Shown here piece by piece: positions 35,282-45,286 of a stretch of 64,000 bases of DNA. Under the pieces are notes generated by a model. The model saw only the letters and a list, made by a program, of their open reading frames with translations, was not told where the DNA came from and did no database searches. The stretch spans positions 1 to 64,000 of the forward strand of contig JAZGGI010000018.1 in assembly GCA_036480375.1 (NCBI GenBank), written 5' to 3'. Numbering within the stretch: the first letter of the stretch is position 1; each line of letters begins with the position of its first letter. The translations under genes and the position numbers were made by a program. Source of the DNA: Candidatus Zixiibacteriota bacterium. GTDB taxonomy: Bacteria > Zixibacteria > MSB-5A5 > GN15 > JAAZOE01.

Positions 35282-37684
35282 ATGTTTAAAAATTACCTGA
35301 AAGTAGCCTTTAGAAATCTTTTGCGTCATAAAGGATTTTCGTTCATTAATATTATGGGCTTGGCCCTGGGTTTTGCCTGCTGTGTCTTTATTTTTCTCTA
35401 CATCAATCATGAAACCAGCTATGATTCATACCATCCCGATAATGATCGCATATTCCGCGTAGCCAAACATATCAAACGTGACGCCAATGAACAATCGTTT
35501 GCCTGGGTCAATATGTTGGTCGCTCCGACGCTAAAGGAAACTTACCCGGAAGTTTTGCACGCCGGCCGTGGGCACAGGCAACGACCTACCAAAGTTAGCT
35601 TTGAAGATAAGTTCTTTATGGAGGAAAATATTCAGCATATAGAACCTGATTTATTGAATATTCTCAAGATTGATTTTATTGACGGTAATCCGAAACAGGC
35701 GCTGGAACGACCAAATACCGCGATAATAACTGATTGTTTTGCCGCTCGGTATTTTGGCGATGAAAACCCGGTGGGAAAAAGTCTGCTGGTTGATACTTTG
35801 AGTTATGAGATAACCGGACTCATAAAGAATGCGCCTTCAAATACTCATTTCAAATATGAATTTCTGGGTTCCTGGGAAACAATTCAAAGTGGTGGATTTT
35901 TTAGAATGGGCAATGAGCTCATTAGAATGGCATGGGATATGCCCGGAAATGCGATCACGTACATAAAACTGGCCCCGGGGACCGATGTAGCTGATTTTGA
36001 GAATAAGATATGTGGCTTGATTCATCAATATAATGATGCCGGGCTTAAGGAACGAGGGCAGACGGTTGCTTTATTTCTTCAGCCGATAACAGATATCCAT
36101 CTGCATTCAAATATGACCTGGGAAAAAGACCCACCCGGCAATCTCCTATATGTCTATATATTTTCGGCGGTAGGAATTTTGATTCTATTTATCGCGGCGA
36201 CTAATTTTGTAAATCTTTCAACGGCTCGTTCTACCAATCGCTCGACTGAAGTAGGAATGCGTAAAATAATCGGCGCTAATCGCGCGCAATTAGTAGGGCA
36301 ATTTTTGGGGGAATCCCTGCTTGTAACCATTTTGGGTCTCATTATTGGATTAGTTTTCGCCGAAATCGCGCTTCAAAAATTCAATGAAATCTCAGGCATG
36401 TCATTTACCGGCGCCTCGTTTTTTCATAAGGACACAATCCTGTTTATCATCGGTATCGTTGGATTTATCGGGATTGCCGCCGGATGTTATCCGGCATTCG
36501 TACTTTCTTCGCTAAAACCCCTCAGCATAGTAAAGGGCAAATTAAAATCCGGACTCGGAGGAGTCTGGATGCGCCGAATCTCAGTTGTATTTCAATTCGC
36601 GATTGCGGTATTCCTGATAGCAGGGACACTTTTTGTTTTCGATCAAGTGAATTTCATGAAGAACCAGCATCTCGGCTTTGATAAAGAGCAAAAATTAATA
36701 ATTGAGATGCCGACCGATGTCGTTACACGAGATAGCTACTCCGGGGTTAAAAGTGAATTCTTAAATCATCCTTCGATTGAGGGCGCTACCTTCTCTTCCA
36801 GTGTTCCCGGACGGTGGAGATACTTATGGAATACTTATCCCGCCGGCAAGCAGGAGACCAACTCACATTCGATTAATCACATGCAGGTCGATTATGATTT
36901 TTTATCTGAATACGATATTCAATTGTTAACCGGTAGAGCCTTCAGCAAGGAACATGGCGACGCCTTTGGAGCCTGGATTATAAACGAAGCGGCAGCCAAG
37001 ACTTTTGGCTGGGGAACCGCCGAAAACGCCCTGGATAAACATCTATTTGAAGAAAATCATTCCATTGTAGGAATTATTAAAGATTATCATTTTCATGGTT
37101 TGCAGGAAGCGATTGGACCATTGGCTCTCTTTCCCATAGGCGATGATTTTCGCTATTTAAGCCTCAGAGTGGAAACTAACGAACTCTCGGAAACGGTTGC
37201 CAATATTAAAACAACCTATGAAGAACTTTTCCCCGGAACTATTTTTAATTATTTCTTTCTTGATAAGGAATTTAATCTTCAATATCGCAGGGAAGAGCAA
37301 ATCGGTAGTTTATTTGGCTGGTTTACATCCCTCGGCATATTCATAGCTTGTCTGGGATTATTCGGATTATCATCATTTCTGACAGAACAACGAACCAAAG
37401 AAATCGGTATTCGCAAAGTCCTGGGAGCTTCAATAAGCGGTATTGTACGCCTTATGACCAAAGAATACATCTGGTTAGTGATAATTTCCAATGTGATAGC
37501 GATGCCGATTGCATGGTATGCGATGAATCGATGGCTCGATAATTTTGCTTATCGAATTGAGATTGGATGGGAAACAATGGCGTATGCGGGAATCAGCGCC
37601 ATAATTATTGCTGTTGCGACTGTCAGCTTTCAAGCAATTAAAGCGGCTCTGGCCAACCCGGTTGAATCGATTAAATATGAGTAG
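35282..37684 (+). CDS. FtsX/MacB-like ABC permease, copy 1
   Basis: An 800-residue permease of the large Bacteroidetes-type architecture. TM1 is at about 20-43 (FINIMGLALGFACCVFIFLYI). A first periplasmic MacB-type domain runs from about 48 to 280. Three helices at 285-410 carry the FtsX motif STEVGMRKIIGANRAQLVGQFLGESLL. TM5 is near 432, a second periplasmic domain runs from about 455 to 670, and the last three helices carry TKEIGIRKVLGASISGIVRLMTKE. The C-terminus reads NPVESIKYE. It should work with the intact ATPase and the adaptor encoded upstream to move lipids, lipoproteins, peptides or drugs across or out of the inner membrane. The substrate is unknown. Confidence 0.88.
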   Translation: MFKNYLKVAFRNLLRHKGFSFINIMGLALGFACCVFIFLYINHETSYDSYHPDNDRIFRVAKHIKRDANEQSFAWVNMLVAPTLKETYPEVLHAGRGHRQRPTKVSFEDKFFMEENIQHIEPDLLNILKIDFIDGNPKQALERPNTAIITDCFAARYFGDENPVGKSLLVDTLSYEITGLIKNAPSNTHFKYEFLGSWETIQSGGFFRMGNELIRMAWDMPGNAITYIKLAPGTDVADFENKICGLIHQYNDAGLKERGQTVALFLQPITDIHLHSNMTWEKDPPGNLLYVYIFSAVGILILFIAATNFVNLSTARSTNRSTEVGMRKIIGANRAQLVGQFLGESLLVTILGLIIGLVFAEIALQKFNEISGMSFTGASFFHKDTILFIIGIVGFIGIAAGCYPAFVLSSLKPLSIVKGKLKSGLGGVWMRRISVVFQFAIAVFLIAGTLFVFDQVNFMKNQHLGFDKEQKLIIEMPTDVVTRDSYSGVKSEFLNHPSIEGATFSSSVPGRWRYLWNTYPAGKQETNSHSINHMQVDYDFLSEYDIQLLTGRAFSKEHGDAFGAWIINEAAAKTFGWGTAENALDKHLFEENHSIVGIIKDYHFHGLQEAIGPLALFPIGDDFRYLSLRVETNELSETVANIKTTYEELFPGTIFNYFFLDKEFNLQYRREEQIGSLFGWFTSLGIFIACLGLFGLSSFLTEQRTKEIGIRKVLGASISGIVRLMTKEYIWLVIISNVIAMPIAWYAMNRWLDNFAYRIEIGWETMAYAGISAIIIAVATVSFQAIKAALANPVESIKYE

Positions 37685-37699
37685 AGAGGAGAATATTGG

Positions 37700-40078
37700 A
37701 TGTTTAAGAATTATCTGAAAGTCGCAGTGAGAAATATCAAAAACAACAAATTGTTCAACATGATCAATATCCTTGGTTTGGTAATTGGGCTTGGTGTATG
37801 CCTGATAATAATCGGAATCGTCAACAACGAACTTGGATTTGAAGATTGTCACCTTAATAAAGACCAAATTTACCGTGTAGATGGCAGATATTTGTACAGA
37901 GGTTCCCGAATATCGATGGCCAGTATAGTTCCTGCTGTCGGCCCGGCAATCAGAGAATCTATTCCGGAAATTGAACGCCTGGCTCGGATTCGCCGGGAAT
38001 GGGACATAACCTTTGAATTTACTAACGACAAAACCCATCTTGCCCCAAAAGTCTTTGTTGCCGAACCGGACTATCTCAATATCTTTACATTGCCCCTTGA
38101 TGATGGGAATCCTGAAAATGCGCTCATCGCGCCCTTCTCAGTTATTATTTCGCAGGATATTGCGGCAACATATTTTGATAATCAAAGCCCACTAGGAAAA
38201 ACTGTTAAATTAGTGAAAGAAAACGATGCAGTCGATTTACAGGTTACCGGAGTTTTTGCGAAAATTCCGGCCAATACTCAAATGCGCTGCGATTTCGTCA
38301 TTTCATATTCAACCTTAGAAAAAATCGGTGAAGATGTCAGTTCCTGGACAGAGCTTTTTAAGGATTATACATATGTTTTATTGAATATGGATGCGGACCC
38401 AGCCTTAGTTGAAAGTAAAATTCCCGAAGTAATTGCTCAACAGATAGGAGAGGATCAGGCAAAATCGTTTGATCTTCAATTGCAGCCGCTTGAGGATATT
38501 TATTTTAATTCCGATTTAAGCTATGAATTGCCGCCTCAGGGGAATTTGATGCTGGTAAATATATTTTCCGGCGTAGCCGCGATAATAATGATTATTGCCT
38601 GCATAAATTTCCTAAACATATCCTCAGCTCGAATTTCATTTCGCCTTAAAGAAGTCGGCATTCGAAAAGTTCTCGGAGCCCTCCGCGGCCAGCTCTTCAA
38701 GCAGTTTCTGATCGAATCGATGTTCGTAACTGTTATTTCTATGATGGGCGGTTTGATAATATTTGAATTAATTCGCCCGCATATAGAATCTTTTATGGGA
38801 CGAACGTTGGAAATTAATATGTATCAGGATCCAATCTTACTCTCTTCGGTTTTTGCAATGATTCTATTAGTAGGATTATTATTCGGAAGTTATCCGGCTT
38901 TCCTGTTTTCTCGGTTCCAGCCGGTTACAATTCTAAAAAACAGCTTTTCGAATCAGTCTTCTAAATCCGGGTTTCGACGAATTATGGTTGTAACGCAATT
39001 TGTTCTGGCCGTTATCATGATATTCTGCACTATCGGCGTCTATAAACAAATTCAGTTTTCCTTAAATTCAGATCTTGGCTTTGATAAGGATAATATTTTG
39101 CTAATTGATATAGAGGATAATTTATCGCTTGATAAATGCAAGGTGCTAAAAGATGAAATTTTAAATAACGATTTGGCTTTATCTGCCACTATTGTTGATA
39201 TGGTTCCGGGCGAAAATCGCCACTTCTTATATGGAGTTCGCCCCGAAAACAAGGCGGATGAAGACCCGGCTATTATACACGGTATTCAGATAGACGCTGA
39301 TTATCTGAAAACTTTTAACATCGAAATTCTAGAAGGACGAGAGTTTTCCTCCGAAACCACGCCGGGTTCAATTCTGATTAATGAAACTGCCGTAAAGGAA
39401 TTTGAAATAAAAAATCCTATCGGTTTTAAATTCTTAAGGAGCGAATCCGAATTTACAGTGATAGGTGTGGTAAAAGATTTTCATCAATTTTCGGTTCATA
39501 CTCCAATCGCATCAACAGCCTTCATCCCGATCTCTCATGAGCAACGGCTGTTGGCCGTAAAACTTGAATCTGATAATATAGCTCGAACCACTGAGGAAAT
39601 AAAAACTATATGGGGCGGCATTGCGCCGGACATATCATTTGATTATCAATTCCTTGATGAATCCATGCATGAAAACTATGAAACCGAGGAGAAAACCGGC
39701 AAACTGTTTACTGCATTTACCTTGCTTGCTGTTTTTGTGTCATGCCTTGGATTGTTTGGTTTGGCATCATTTACGGCCGAAAGGCGCACTAAAGAGATTG
39801 GCATAAGGAAAGTACTCGGAGCATCTATCACCAGCATTACGGGATTAATCACCAAAGAGTTCTTCTTACTCGTTGCCATTTCTAATGTTATCGCATGGCC
39901 CATTGCGTATTATGCTATGAATCGCTGGCTGGAAAATTTCGCCTATCGAATAGATATTGGCTGGACTGTCTTTGCCCTTTCGGGTATCGCAGCGTTATTA
40001 ATTGCCTTATTAACGGTTGGCTTTCAGGCAATTAAGGCCGCCACCAACAACCCGGTTGATGCGATTAAGTATGAGTAG
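37700..40078 (+). CDS. FtsX/MacB-like ABC permease, copy 2
   Basis: A 792-residue paralogue with the same eight-helix, two-domain layout. The first FtsX motif reads LKEVGIRKVLGALRGQLFKQFLIESMF and the second TKEIGIRKVLGASITSITGLITKE; the C-terminus is NPVDAIKYE. The N-terminal 15 residues are almost identical to those of copy 4, but similarity drops sharply after them (KNNKLFNMINILGLVIGLGVCL). The 15-bp spacer to copy 1 carries AGAGAGGAGAAT as ribosome site. It is probably translated with its neighbours and may heterodimerise with them. Confidence 0.88.
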   Translation: MFKNYLKVAVRNIKNNKLFNMINILGLVIGLGVCLIIIGIVNNELGFEDCHLNKDQIYRVDGRYLYRGSRISMASIVPAVGPAIRESIPEIERLARIRREWDITFEFTNDKTHLAPKVFVAEPDYLNIFTLPLDDGNPENALIAPFSVIISQDIAATYFDNQSPLGKTVKLVKENDAVDLQVTGVFAKIPANTQMRCDFVISYSTLEKIGEDVSSWTELFKDYTYVLLNMDADPALVESKIPEVIAQQIGEDQAKSFDLQLQPLEDIYFNSDLSYELPPQGNLMLVNIFSGVAAIIMIIACINFLNISSARISFRLKEVGIRKVLGALRGQLFKQFLIESMFVTVISMMGGLIIFELIRPHIESFMGRTLEINMYQDPILLSSVFAMILLVGLLFGSYPAFLFSRFQPVTILKNSFSNQSSKSGFRRIMVVTQFVLAVIMIFCTIGVYKQIQFSLNSDLGFDKDNILLIDIEDNLSLDKCKVLKDEILNNDLALSATIVDMVPGENRHFLYGVRPENKADEDPAIIHGIQIDADYLKTFNIEILEGREFSSETTPGSILINETAVKEFEIKNPIGFKFLRSESEFTVIGVVKDFHQFSVHTPIASTAFIPISHEQRLLAVKLESDNIARTTEEIKTIWGGIAPDISFDYQFLDESMHENYETEEKTGKLFTAFTLLAVFVSCLGLFGLASFTAERRTKEIGIRKVLGASITSITGLITKEFFLLVAISNVIAWPIAYYAMNRWLENFAYRIDIGWTVFALSGIAALLIALLTVGFQAIKAATNNPVDAIKYE

Positions 40079-40089
40079 GAGGCTATACA

Positions 40090-42495
40090 ATGTTGAGAAA
40101 TTACTTGACGACGACATTTAGGCAAATAACAAGATTTAAGGGTTATTCCGTAATTAATATCGCGGGACTGGCCTTAGGTATTGCAAGTTGCTTAATTATT
40201 ATGTTATGGGTACAAAATGAACTGAGTTACGATCGCTACCATGAAAAGGCGAACAATATTTATCGCATCGGAATTGATGCGGATATGGCCGGAAACAATA
40301 TACGACTTCCTGTTAGTAATTACCCTTCATCCCCCGCTCTGCAACTAGATTTCCCTGAAATTATTAATGCTGTGCGTTTGAAATCATATTCAAATGTCCT
40401 CATATCCAACAATGATGTTAGGTATGAAGAAGATCGCCTGTTCTACGCAGATAACGAAATTTTTGAAATTTTCAGATTACAAATGGTGGAGGGCGATCCC
40501 TCAAACGCGCTTGCCGCATCACTTACCGCAGTCATTACAGAAGATGCGGCCCAAAAATATTTTGGCGATGAAAACCCGCTTAGACAAACTTTAACTGTAG
40601 ATAATCACGACAAATTTACCGTCACAGGAGTTATAAAAAATATACCTAATAATTCTCACTTGAAATTCGACGTGTTATTATCAATGAAAACATTGGAAAA
40701 TAAATTTGGAGAAAATATCAATCACTGGATAAACTTTAATTATATCACCTATCTTTTGCTCGCTGATAAGGCAGATTATAAATCGCTGGAAGAAAAATTC
40801 CCTGGTTTTGTGGATAGGCATATGGGCGAAATATTAAAGTCGTTTGGTGCACGGGTAGATTTATTTTTGCAGCCTCTAACCGAAATTCACTTGTACTCAA
40901 AATTACAGGGCGAGCTTGAGCCGGCAGGAAAAATTGAATATGTATATCTATTTTCTGCCGTCGCACTGTTTATATTAATCATTGCATGTATTAATTTCAT
41001 TAACCTAACAACAGCACGATCCCAAAAGCGGGCCCGAGAAGTTGGAATGCGAAAAACTCTCGGAGCGTCCAGGTACAAACTAATCCTGCAATTTCTGGGA
41101 GAATCAATCGGCTTGTGCGCACTTTCAGCATTTTTGGCGATATTTCTTACTGAATTGGCCTTGCCGACTATAAACTCAATTTCAGGCAACCAACTGCAAC
41201 TATCTTATTTTAGCTCGTTTTGGTCGCCATTGATTTTTGCAGGCTTTATACTAATTGTCGGGATGTTGGCCGGATTATATCCGGCGCTATATCTTTCATC
41301 ATTTCGTCCCGTACATATTTTGAAATCCGGCAAATCGGGCACCGGATCACATGCCGGATTTAGGAACGCTTTTGTTATCATACAATTTGTAATCTGCATT
41401 GCTCTTTTAATAAGTACAATAACGATTTATTCTCAACTTGATTTTATGAGAAACAAATCTCTTGGGTTTGATAAAGAACAGGTTGTTGTATTATCAGTTC
41501 CATCAGAACGCTTATCACAATCATTGCCTTCTATAAAAAGTGAACTCTTGGCAATTTCGGGAGTAAAGGGTGTTACCGCAACATCGAATACGCCAGGAGA
41601 TGGGTATTCTGTAGGAGTTTGTGTACCGGAAGGATATACTCTCGAAAACGCTCGAATGATGAATCTAATCAATGTTGATTATGACTTTCTCACAGTGTTT
41701 GATATGCAGTTGGTAGCCGGAAGAAATTTCTCTGCCGAAATGCCCACTGATTCTATTCGAGGAGTGATAATTAATGAAGCTGCTGCGGCTGATCTTGGTT
41801 GGGAAAACCCTGTTGGAAGAACATTTAAAACTGATGGCACCGGTCCCGGTACCGATGATTGGATTGAAAAGGAAATAATTGGAGTAGTTGAGGATTTTCA
41901 TCAGGTTTCGCTTCATCAACCAATCGTCCCAATTTTTATGTCTTACAAGTCCGAATATTTTAATTCTATATGTATCAAGATTTCGGGAGATAATATCATC
42001 GGCACGGTGGATAAGTTGAAGAATAAGTGGGAACAACTTTTCCCCGAAAGAATTTTTGAATATTCATTCCTAAACGATAAATTTGACTCTCAGTACAAAA
42101 ACGAGGAACGGTTAACCAATATTTTGATATCTTTTAGTTTCCTGGCGATTTTTATCGGATGCCTCGGCCTAATAGGACTGACATCGTTTATAACCGAACA
42201 AAGAACGAAAGAAATCGGTATAAGAAAGGTTTTGGGAGCAAGCGTATCTAACATAATTCGACTGCTGACTCGCGAATTTATTTTTCCGGTTATAATGGCA
42301 AACGTATTTGCCTGGCCTATTGCATGGTATGCAATGAATCGCTGGCTCGAAAATTTTGCCTATAGAACGGAAATGAACTGGCTGACATTTATAATCTGCG
42401 GAATATGCGCCATTGGCGTGGCTATTCTGACGGTCAGCTATCAGTCTGTTAAAGCTGCGACCTCAAACCCGGTTGATGCAATTAAATATGAGTAG
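40090..42495 (+). CDS. FtsX/MacB-like ABC permease, copy 3
   Basis: An 801-residue paralogue that starts MLRNYLTTTFRQITRFKGYSVINIAGLALG, so its N-terminus is the most divergent of the first four copies. FtsX motifs are AREVGMRKTLGASRYKLILQFLGES and TKEIGIRKVLGASVSNIIRLLTRE, and the C-terminus is NPVDAIKYE. The second periplasmic domain contains VDYDFLTVFDMQLVAGRNFS, a block repeated in all five permeases. It follows copy 2 by 11 bp. The eight membrane segments are in the expected places and there are no frameshifts. Confidence 0.88.
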   Translation: MLRNYLTTTFRQITRFKGYSVINIAGLALGIASCLIIMLWVQNELSYDRYHEKANNIYRIGIDADMAGNNIRLPVSNYPSSPALQLDFPEIINAVRLKSYSNVLISNNDVRYEEDRLFYADNEIFEIFRLQMVEGDPSNALAASLTAVITEDAAQKYFGDENPLRQTLTVDNHDKFTVTGVIKNIPNNSHLKFDVLLSMKTLENKFGENINHWINFNYITYLLLADKADYKSLEEKFPGFVDRHMGEILKSFGARVDLFLQPLTEIHLYSKLQGELEPAGKIEYVYLFSAVALFILIIACINFINLTTARSQKRAREVGMRKTLGASRYKLILQFLGESIGLCALSAFLAIFLTELALPTINSISGNQLQLSYFSSFWSPLIFAGFILIVGMLAGLYPALYLSSFRPVHILKSGKSGTGSHAGFRNAFVIIQFVICIALLISTITIYSQLDFMRNKSLGFDKEQVVVLSVPSERLSQSLPSIKSELLAISGVKGVTATSNTPGDGYSVGVCVPEGYTLENARMMNLINVDYDFLTVFDMQLVAGRNFSAEMPTDSIRGVIINEAAAADLGWENPVGRTFKTDGTGPGTDDWIEKEIIGVVEDFHQVSLHQPIVPIFMSYKSEYFNSICIKISGDNIIGTVDKLKNKWEQLFPERIFEYSFLNDKFDSQYKNEERLTNILISFSFLAIFIGCLGLIGLTSFITEQRTKEIGIRKVLGASVSNIIRLLTREFIFPVIMANVFAWPIAWYAMNRWLENFAYRTEMNWLTFIICGICAIGVAILTVSYQSVKAATSNPVDAIKYE

Positions 42496-42510
42496 AGAGG
42501 AGAATCTTAG

Positions 42511-44895
42511 ATGTTTAAGAATTATTTGAAAGTCGCGGTGAGAAATATCCTTCGTCATAAAGGATATTCACTCATCAATATCCTGGGTTTTGCCGCAGGG
42601 TTAACGACCTGCATTCTGATCGCCCTCTACATTAGTTTTGAATTTGGTTATGATACTTATCACGAAGATAATGAGCGAATTTATCGCGTTATAGCCAATA
42701 CCAAATATGGCGAAGAACTTCATTCATGGGCAGCAACACCCGAACCACTTGGTCCGACTATTCAAGAATACTATTCTAATAATTTAGATGTCGCCAGAAT
42801 TCAAGAACTCGGGCGCGTACGAATTAAAAAAGGTGAAGAATCCCTTTATGAATATTACTGTCTTGCAGCTGGCCCAAAGATATTTGACATTTTGAGCATT
42901 CCCTTTATTGCCGGAAACCCAAATAATGCGCTTGAACAGCCTCAAACGGCAGTAATCACCAAAAGTATCGCCGAGAAGTATTTTTCGAATTATCAAGTAG
43001 TTGGCGAAGTAATCACAATAAACGATCAGGATTATAGGATATCAGGAGTAATCGCTGATTACCCTGAAAATACCCATCTGAAATACAATTTTCTTCTGTC
43101 TTTTAGCACTTTCGAACCAAATGAAAACATGCAAAATTGGGGAAGAATGTCAACATATACATATCTTAAGCTTTCGCCAGATGCCAATGCAAATAGGTTA
43201 ACCGAAGACATAAATCGAACAATAGGCGCCCACGCAACAGAAATACTGGCAAAGCATGATAAAATAATGTCTTTTGCCCTGCAGCCTATAATCGATATCC
43301 ATCTTCATTCAGATCTATGGGGTGAAATATCCCCTCCGGGGAGTCTGCCTAATATCATTGTATTCTCAATCATTGGCTTTATTATTCTTACAACAGCATG
43401 TATAAACTACGTTAATCTAACCACCGCTCGATTTATAAACAGGCATAAAGAAGTTGGCATGCGAAAAACAATTGGCGCCAGCCGATACCAATTGATAATT
43501 CAATTTTTGGGCGAGAGCGTATTAATGACATTGCTTTCGTTGGCGCTGGCCTATATACTCGTTGAATTGCTTTCCCCATTATTAAGTAGCATTCTAAACA
43601 TTAAATTTTCTACAATCAATCTAACGGAACCGATAATGCTTCTTTCAATCATTGGATTTGCTCTAATGGTTGGCCTAATCGCGGGATGTTATCCGGCCTT
43701 TATTTTTTCAGCTTTCAAACCTGTGACTTTTTTCAGGGGAGTATTTTCATCAAATTATCGCCATGTAACTTTACGTAAACTTCTCGTTATTTTCCAATTT
43801 GTCGCTTCAATCGTATTGATAATAAGTCTTTTAACTGTGTCCAAACAGATATATCATATGAAAAATCAACCTTTGGGATTTGATAATAGTCATAAACTTG
43901 TTCTTCCTCTGGCCAGGGATATATCGATAGCGGATAATTATGAAACAATAAAGAATGAATTTACCAGGTATCCAGGAATCACCGGGGCCACAGTCTCTTC
44001 AAGCATCCCTGGCCGTATCAATTATATTCATGCATTTAAGGCGGCTGATATTGCAAATAGTGAATACAAACCATTCTATCATTTCTTTTTCGATGGTGAT
44101 TTCATCTCTGAATACGGTATTCAATTGGCCGATGGTAGATCATTCCAAAAGGAAATGCCGTCAGATTTGCAGGGTGCGATTATAATTAATGAAACGGCAG
44201 TGAGAGCATTTGGCTGGTCATCAGCATCGGAAGCAATTGGAAAATCTGTTGATTTTGGCGAAGATCGGCTTAATGTTATCGGCGTAACAAATGATTTTCA
44301 TTTCCATGGACTTCAACGTCCAATAGAACCTATAGTAATGCAGATGTATCCGGGAAAATTCCATAGTATTAGCCTTTCTCTACAAACTAACAACACCGAA
44401 GAAGTAATCGCAGATATCAAGAAAACTTTTCTGAAGCTTTTCCCAAACACTCCCTTTAGATACTATTTCGCAAAAGAGGATTTTGAGAAAAATTACGGCG
44501 CTGAGGAAAAAATGGGCGCCATTGCGGGCGGCTTTACCGGCTTAGCTATTATATTAACCTGCCTGGGTCTGCTTGGATTAACATCCTTTTCTATTGAAAG
44601 CCGAAGCAAAGAAATTAGTATTCGCAAAGTTTTTGGGGCATCAATCAATGCCATTATTCGATTGGTGACCAGGGAATTCATTATTCTGGTGGCAATGGCC
44701 AACATCATTGCCTGGCCGATTGCTTATCTGGCCATGAGCCGTTGGCTTGAAAATTTCGCTTATCGAACAGAAATCACATGGACAGTATTTACCATTTCCG
44801 GAATTGCCGCCCTAATTTTCGCTATCCTTACCGTTAGTTTCCAGGCCATAAAGGCCGCCACGGCCAACCCGGTCGACGCGATCAAGCATGAGTAA
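42511..44895 (+). CDS. FtsX/MacB-like ABC permease, copy 4
   Basis: A 794-residue paralogue. The N-terminus MFKNYLKVAVRNILRHKGYSLINILG is close to copies 1 and 2. FtsX motifs are HKEVGMRKTIGASRYQLIIQFLGES and SKEISIRKVFGASINAIIRLVTRE, and the C-terminus is NPVDAIKHE. In the second motif GIRK has become SIRK. A 69-bp stretch that spans the ribosome site and first codons is nearly identical to the same junction before copy 2, which points to duplication or gene conversion. It is followed by the small unknown gene at 44922, not by another permease. Confidence 0.88.
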   Translation: MFKNYLKVAVRNILRHKGYSLINILGFAAGLTTCILIALYISFEFGYDTYHEDNERIYRVIANTKYGEELHSWAATPEPLGPTIQEYYSNNLDVARIQELGRVRIKKGEESLYEYYCLAAGPKIFDILSIPFIAGNPNNALEQPQTAVITKSIAEKYFSNYQVVGEVITINDQDYRISGVIADYPENTHLKYNFLLSFSTFEPNENMQNWGRMSTYTYLKLSPDANANRLTEDINRTIGAHATEILAKHDKIMSFALQPIIDIHLHSDLWGEISPPGSLPNIIVFSIIGFIILTTACINYVNLTTARFINRHKEVGMRKTIGASRYQLIIQFLGESVLMTLLSLALAYILVELLSPLLSSILNIKFSTINLTEPIMLLSIIGFALMVGLIAGCYPAFIFSAFKPVTFFRGVFSSNYRHVTLRKLLVIFQFVASIVLIISLLTVSKQIYHMKNQPLGFDNSHKLVLPLARDISIADNYETIKNEFTRYPGITGATVSSSIPGRINYIHAFKAADIANSEYKPFYHFFFDGDFISEYGIQLADGRSFQKEMPSDLQGAIIINETAVRAFGWSSASEAIGKSVDFGEDRLNVIGVTNDFHFHGLQRPIEPIVMQMYPGKFHSISLSLQTNNTEEVIADIKKTFLKLFPNTPFRYYFAKEDFEKNYGAEEKMGAIAGGFTGLAIILTCLGLLGLTSFSIESRSKEISIRKVFGASINAIIRLVTREFIILVAMANIIAWPIAYLAMSRWLENFAYRTEITWTVFTISGIAALIFAILTVSFQAIKAATANPVDAIKHE

Positions 44896-44921
44896 CTAAA
44901 TTAGTAAAAGGTGAGGTTAAT

Positions 44922-45194
44922 ATGAAAGAAGTCGTTATTCAAATTCCGACTCTCGACGCCGAGCAAAATATCGAAATCGATGTCAAGATCAATGGGCGAA
45001 AAAGAACGATTAAGTACTGCGTCGAGATTATAGAATGGGAAAGTGGCCACGGCAATGAAGATAAGATTGATGTCCTGAGAAGAGTTATAAAAGAGCATGA
45101 TAAGAACTGGGAGTTAATCCAAATCGGCATCCCGACTAAGGACGGCATCCCGGTTATGTTCAGAAAGAAATCGGAGAGAAAAACGGTTGAATAA
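44922..45194 (+). CDS. Small conserved-looking protein of unknown function
   Basis: A 90-residue soluble protein, highly charged, with no signal peptide and no membrane segment. It begins MKEVVIQIPTLDAEQNIEIDVKI, continues with an alternation of beta strands (TIKYCVEIIEWESG) and one helix (KIDVLRRVIKEHDKNWELIQIG), and ends in the basic tail KKSERKTVE. AAGGTGAGG eight bases upstream is a strong ribosome site, so I accept it as a real gene. I do not recognise the family. It interrupts the permease array, where the tail of a lost permease copy also lies. It may be an accessory or regulatory subunit, or cargo from the recombination that removed that copy. Confidence 0.7.
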   Translation: MKEVVIQIPTLDAEQNIEIDVKINGRKRTIKYCVEIIEWESGHGNEDKIDVLRRVIKEHDKNWELIQIGIPTKDGIPVMFRKKSERKTVE

Positions 45195-45212
45195 GGCATC
45201 CAATTATTCATT

Positions 45213-45272
45213 ATGCGATGGAAAAGACCTCTAACAAACGCCAACTCGGTCGATGCGATTACTTATGAGTAA
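45213..45272 (+). pseudogene. Fossil C-terminus of an additional FtsX-like permease
   Basis: In frame up to the stop at 45270-45272, the DNA reads KRPLTNANSVDAITYE, closely matching the shared permease tail (K-A-A-x-A/S-N-P-V-D-A-I-K-Y-E). As at the other permease junctions, the stop is followed 14 bases later by GGAGG and the ATG of the next permease. No other permease sequence remains upstream. This is best read as the relic of a sixth copy lost by deletion, not as a 19-residue gene. Confidence 0.7.
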
Positions 45273-45286
45273 CATTGGAGGTGCCC

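Noticed and set aside
35040-35300. An 86-codon frame before permease copy 1
   Set aside because: It overlaps the permease start, has no ribosome binding site and matches nothing I recognise.
45213-45272. A 19-codon ORF as an independent small gene
   Set aside because: Its sequence is explained as the decayed tail of a permease, and it has no ribosome site.
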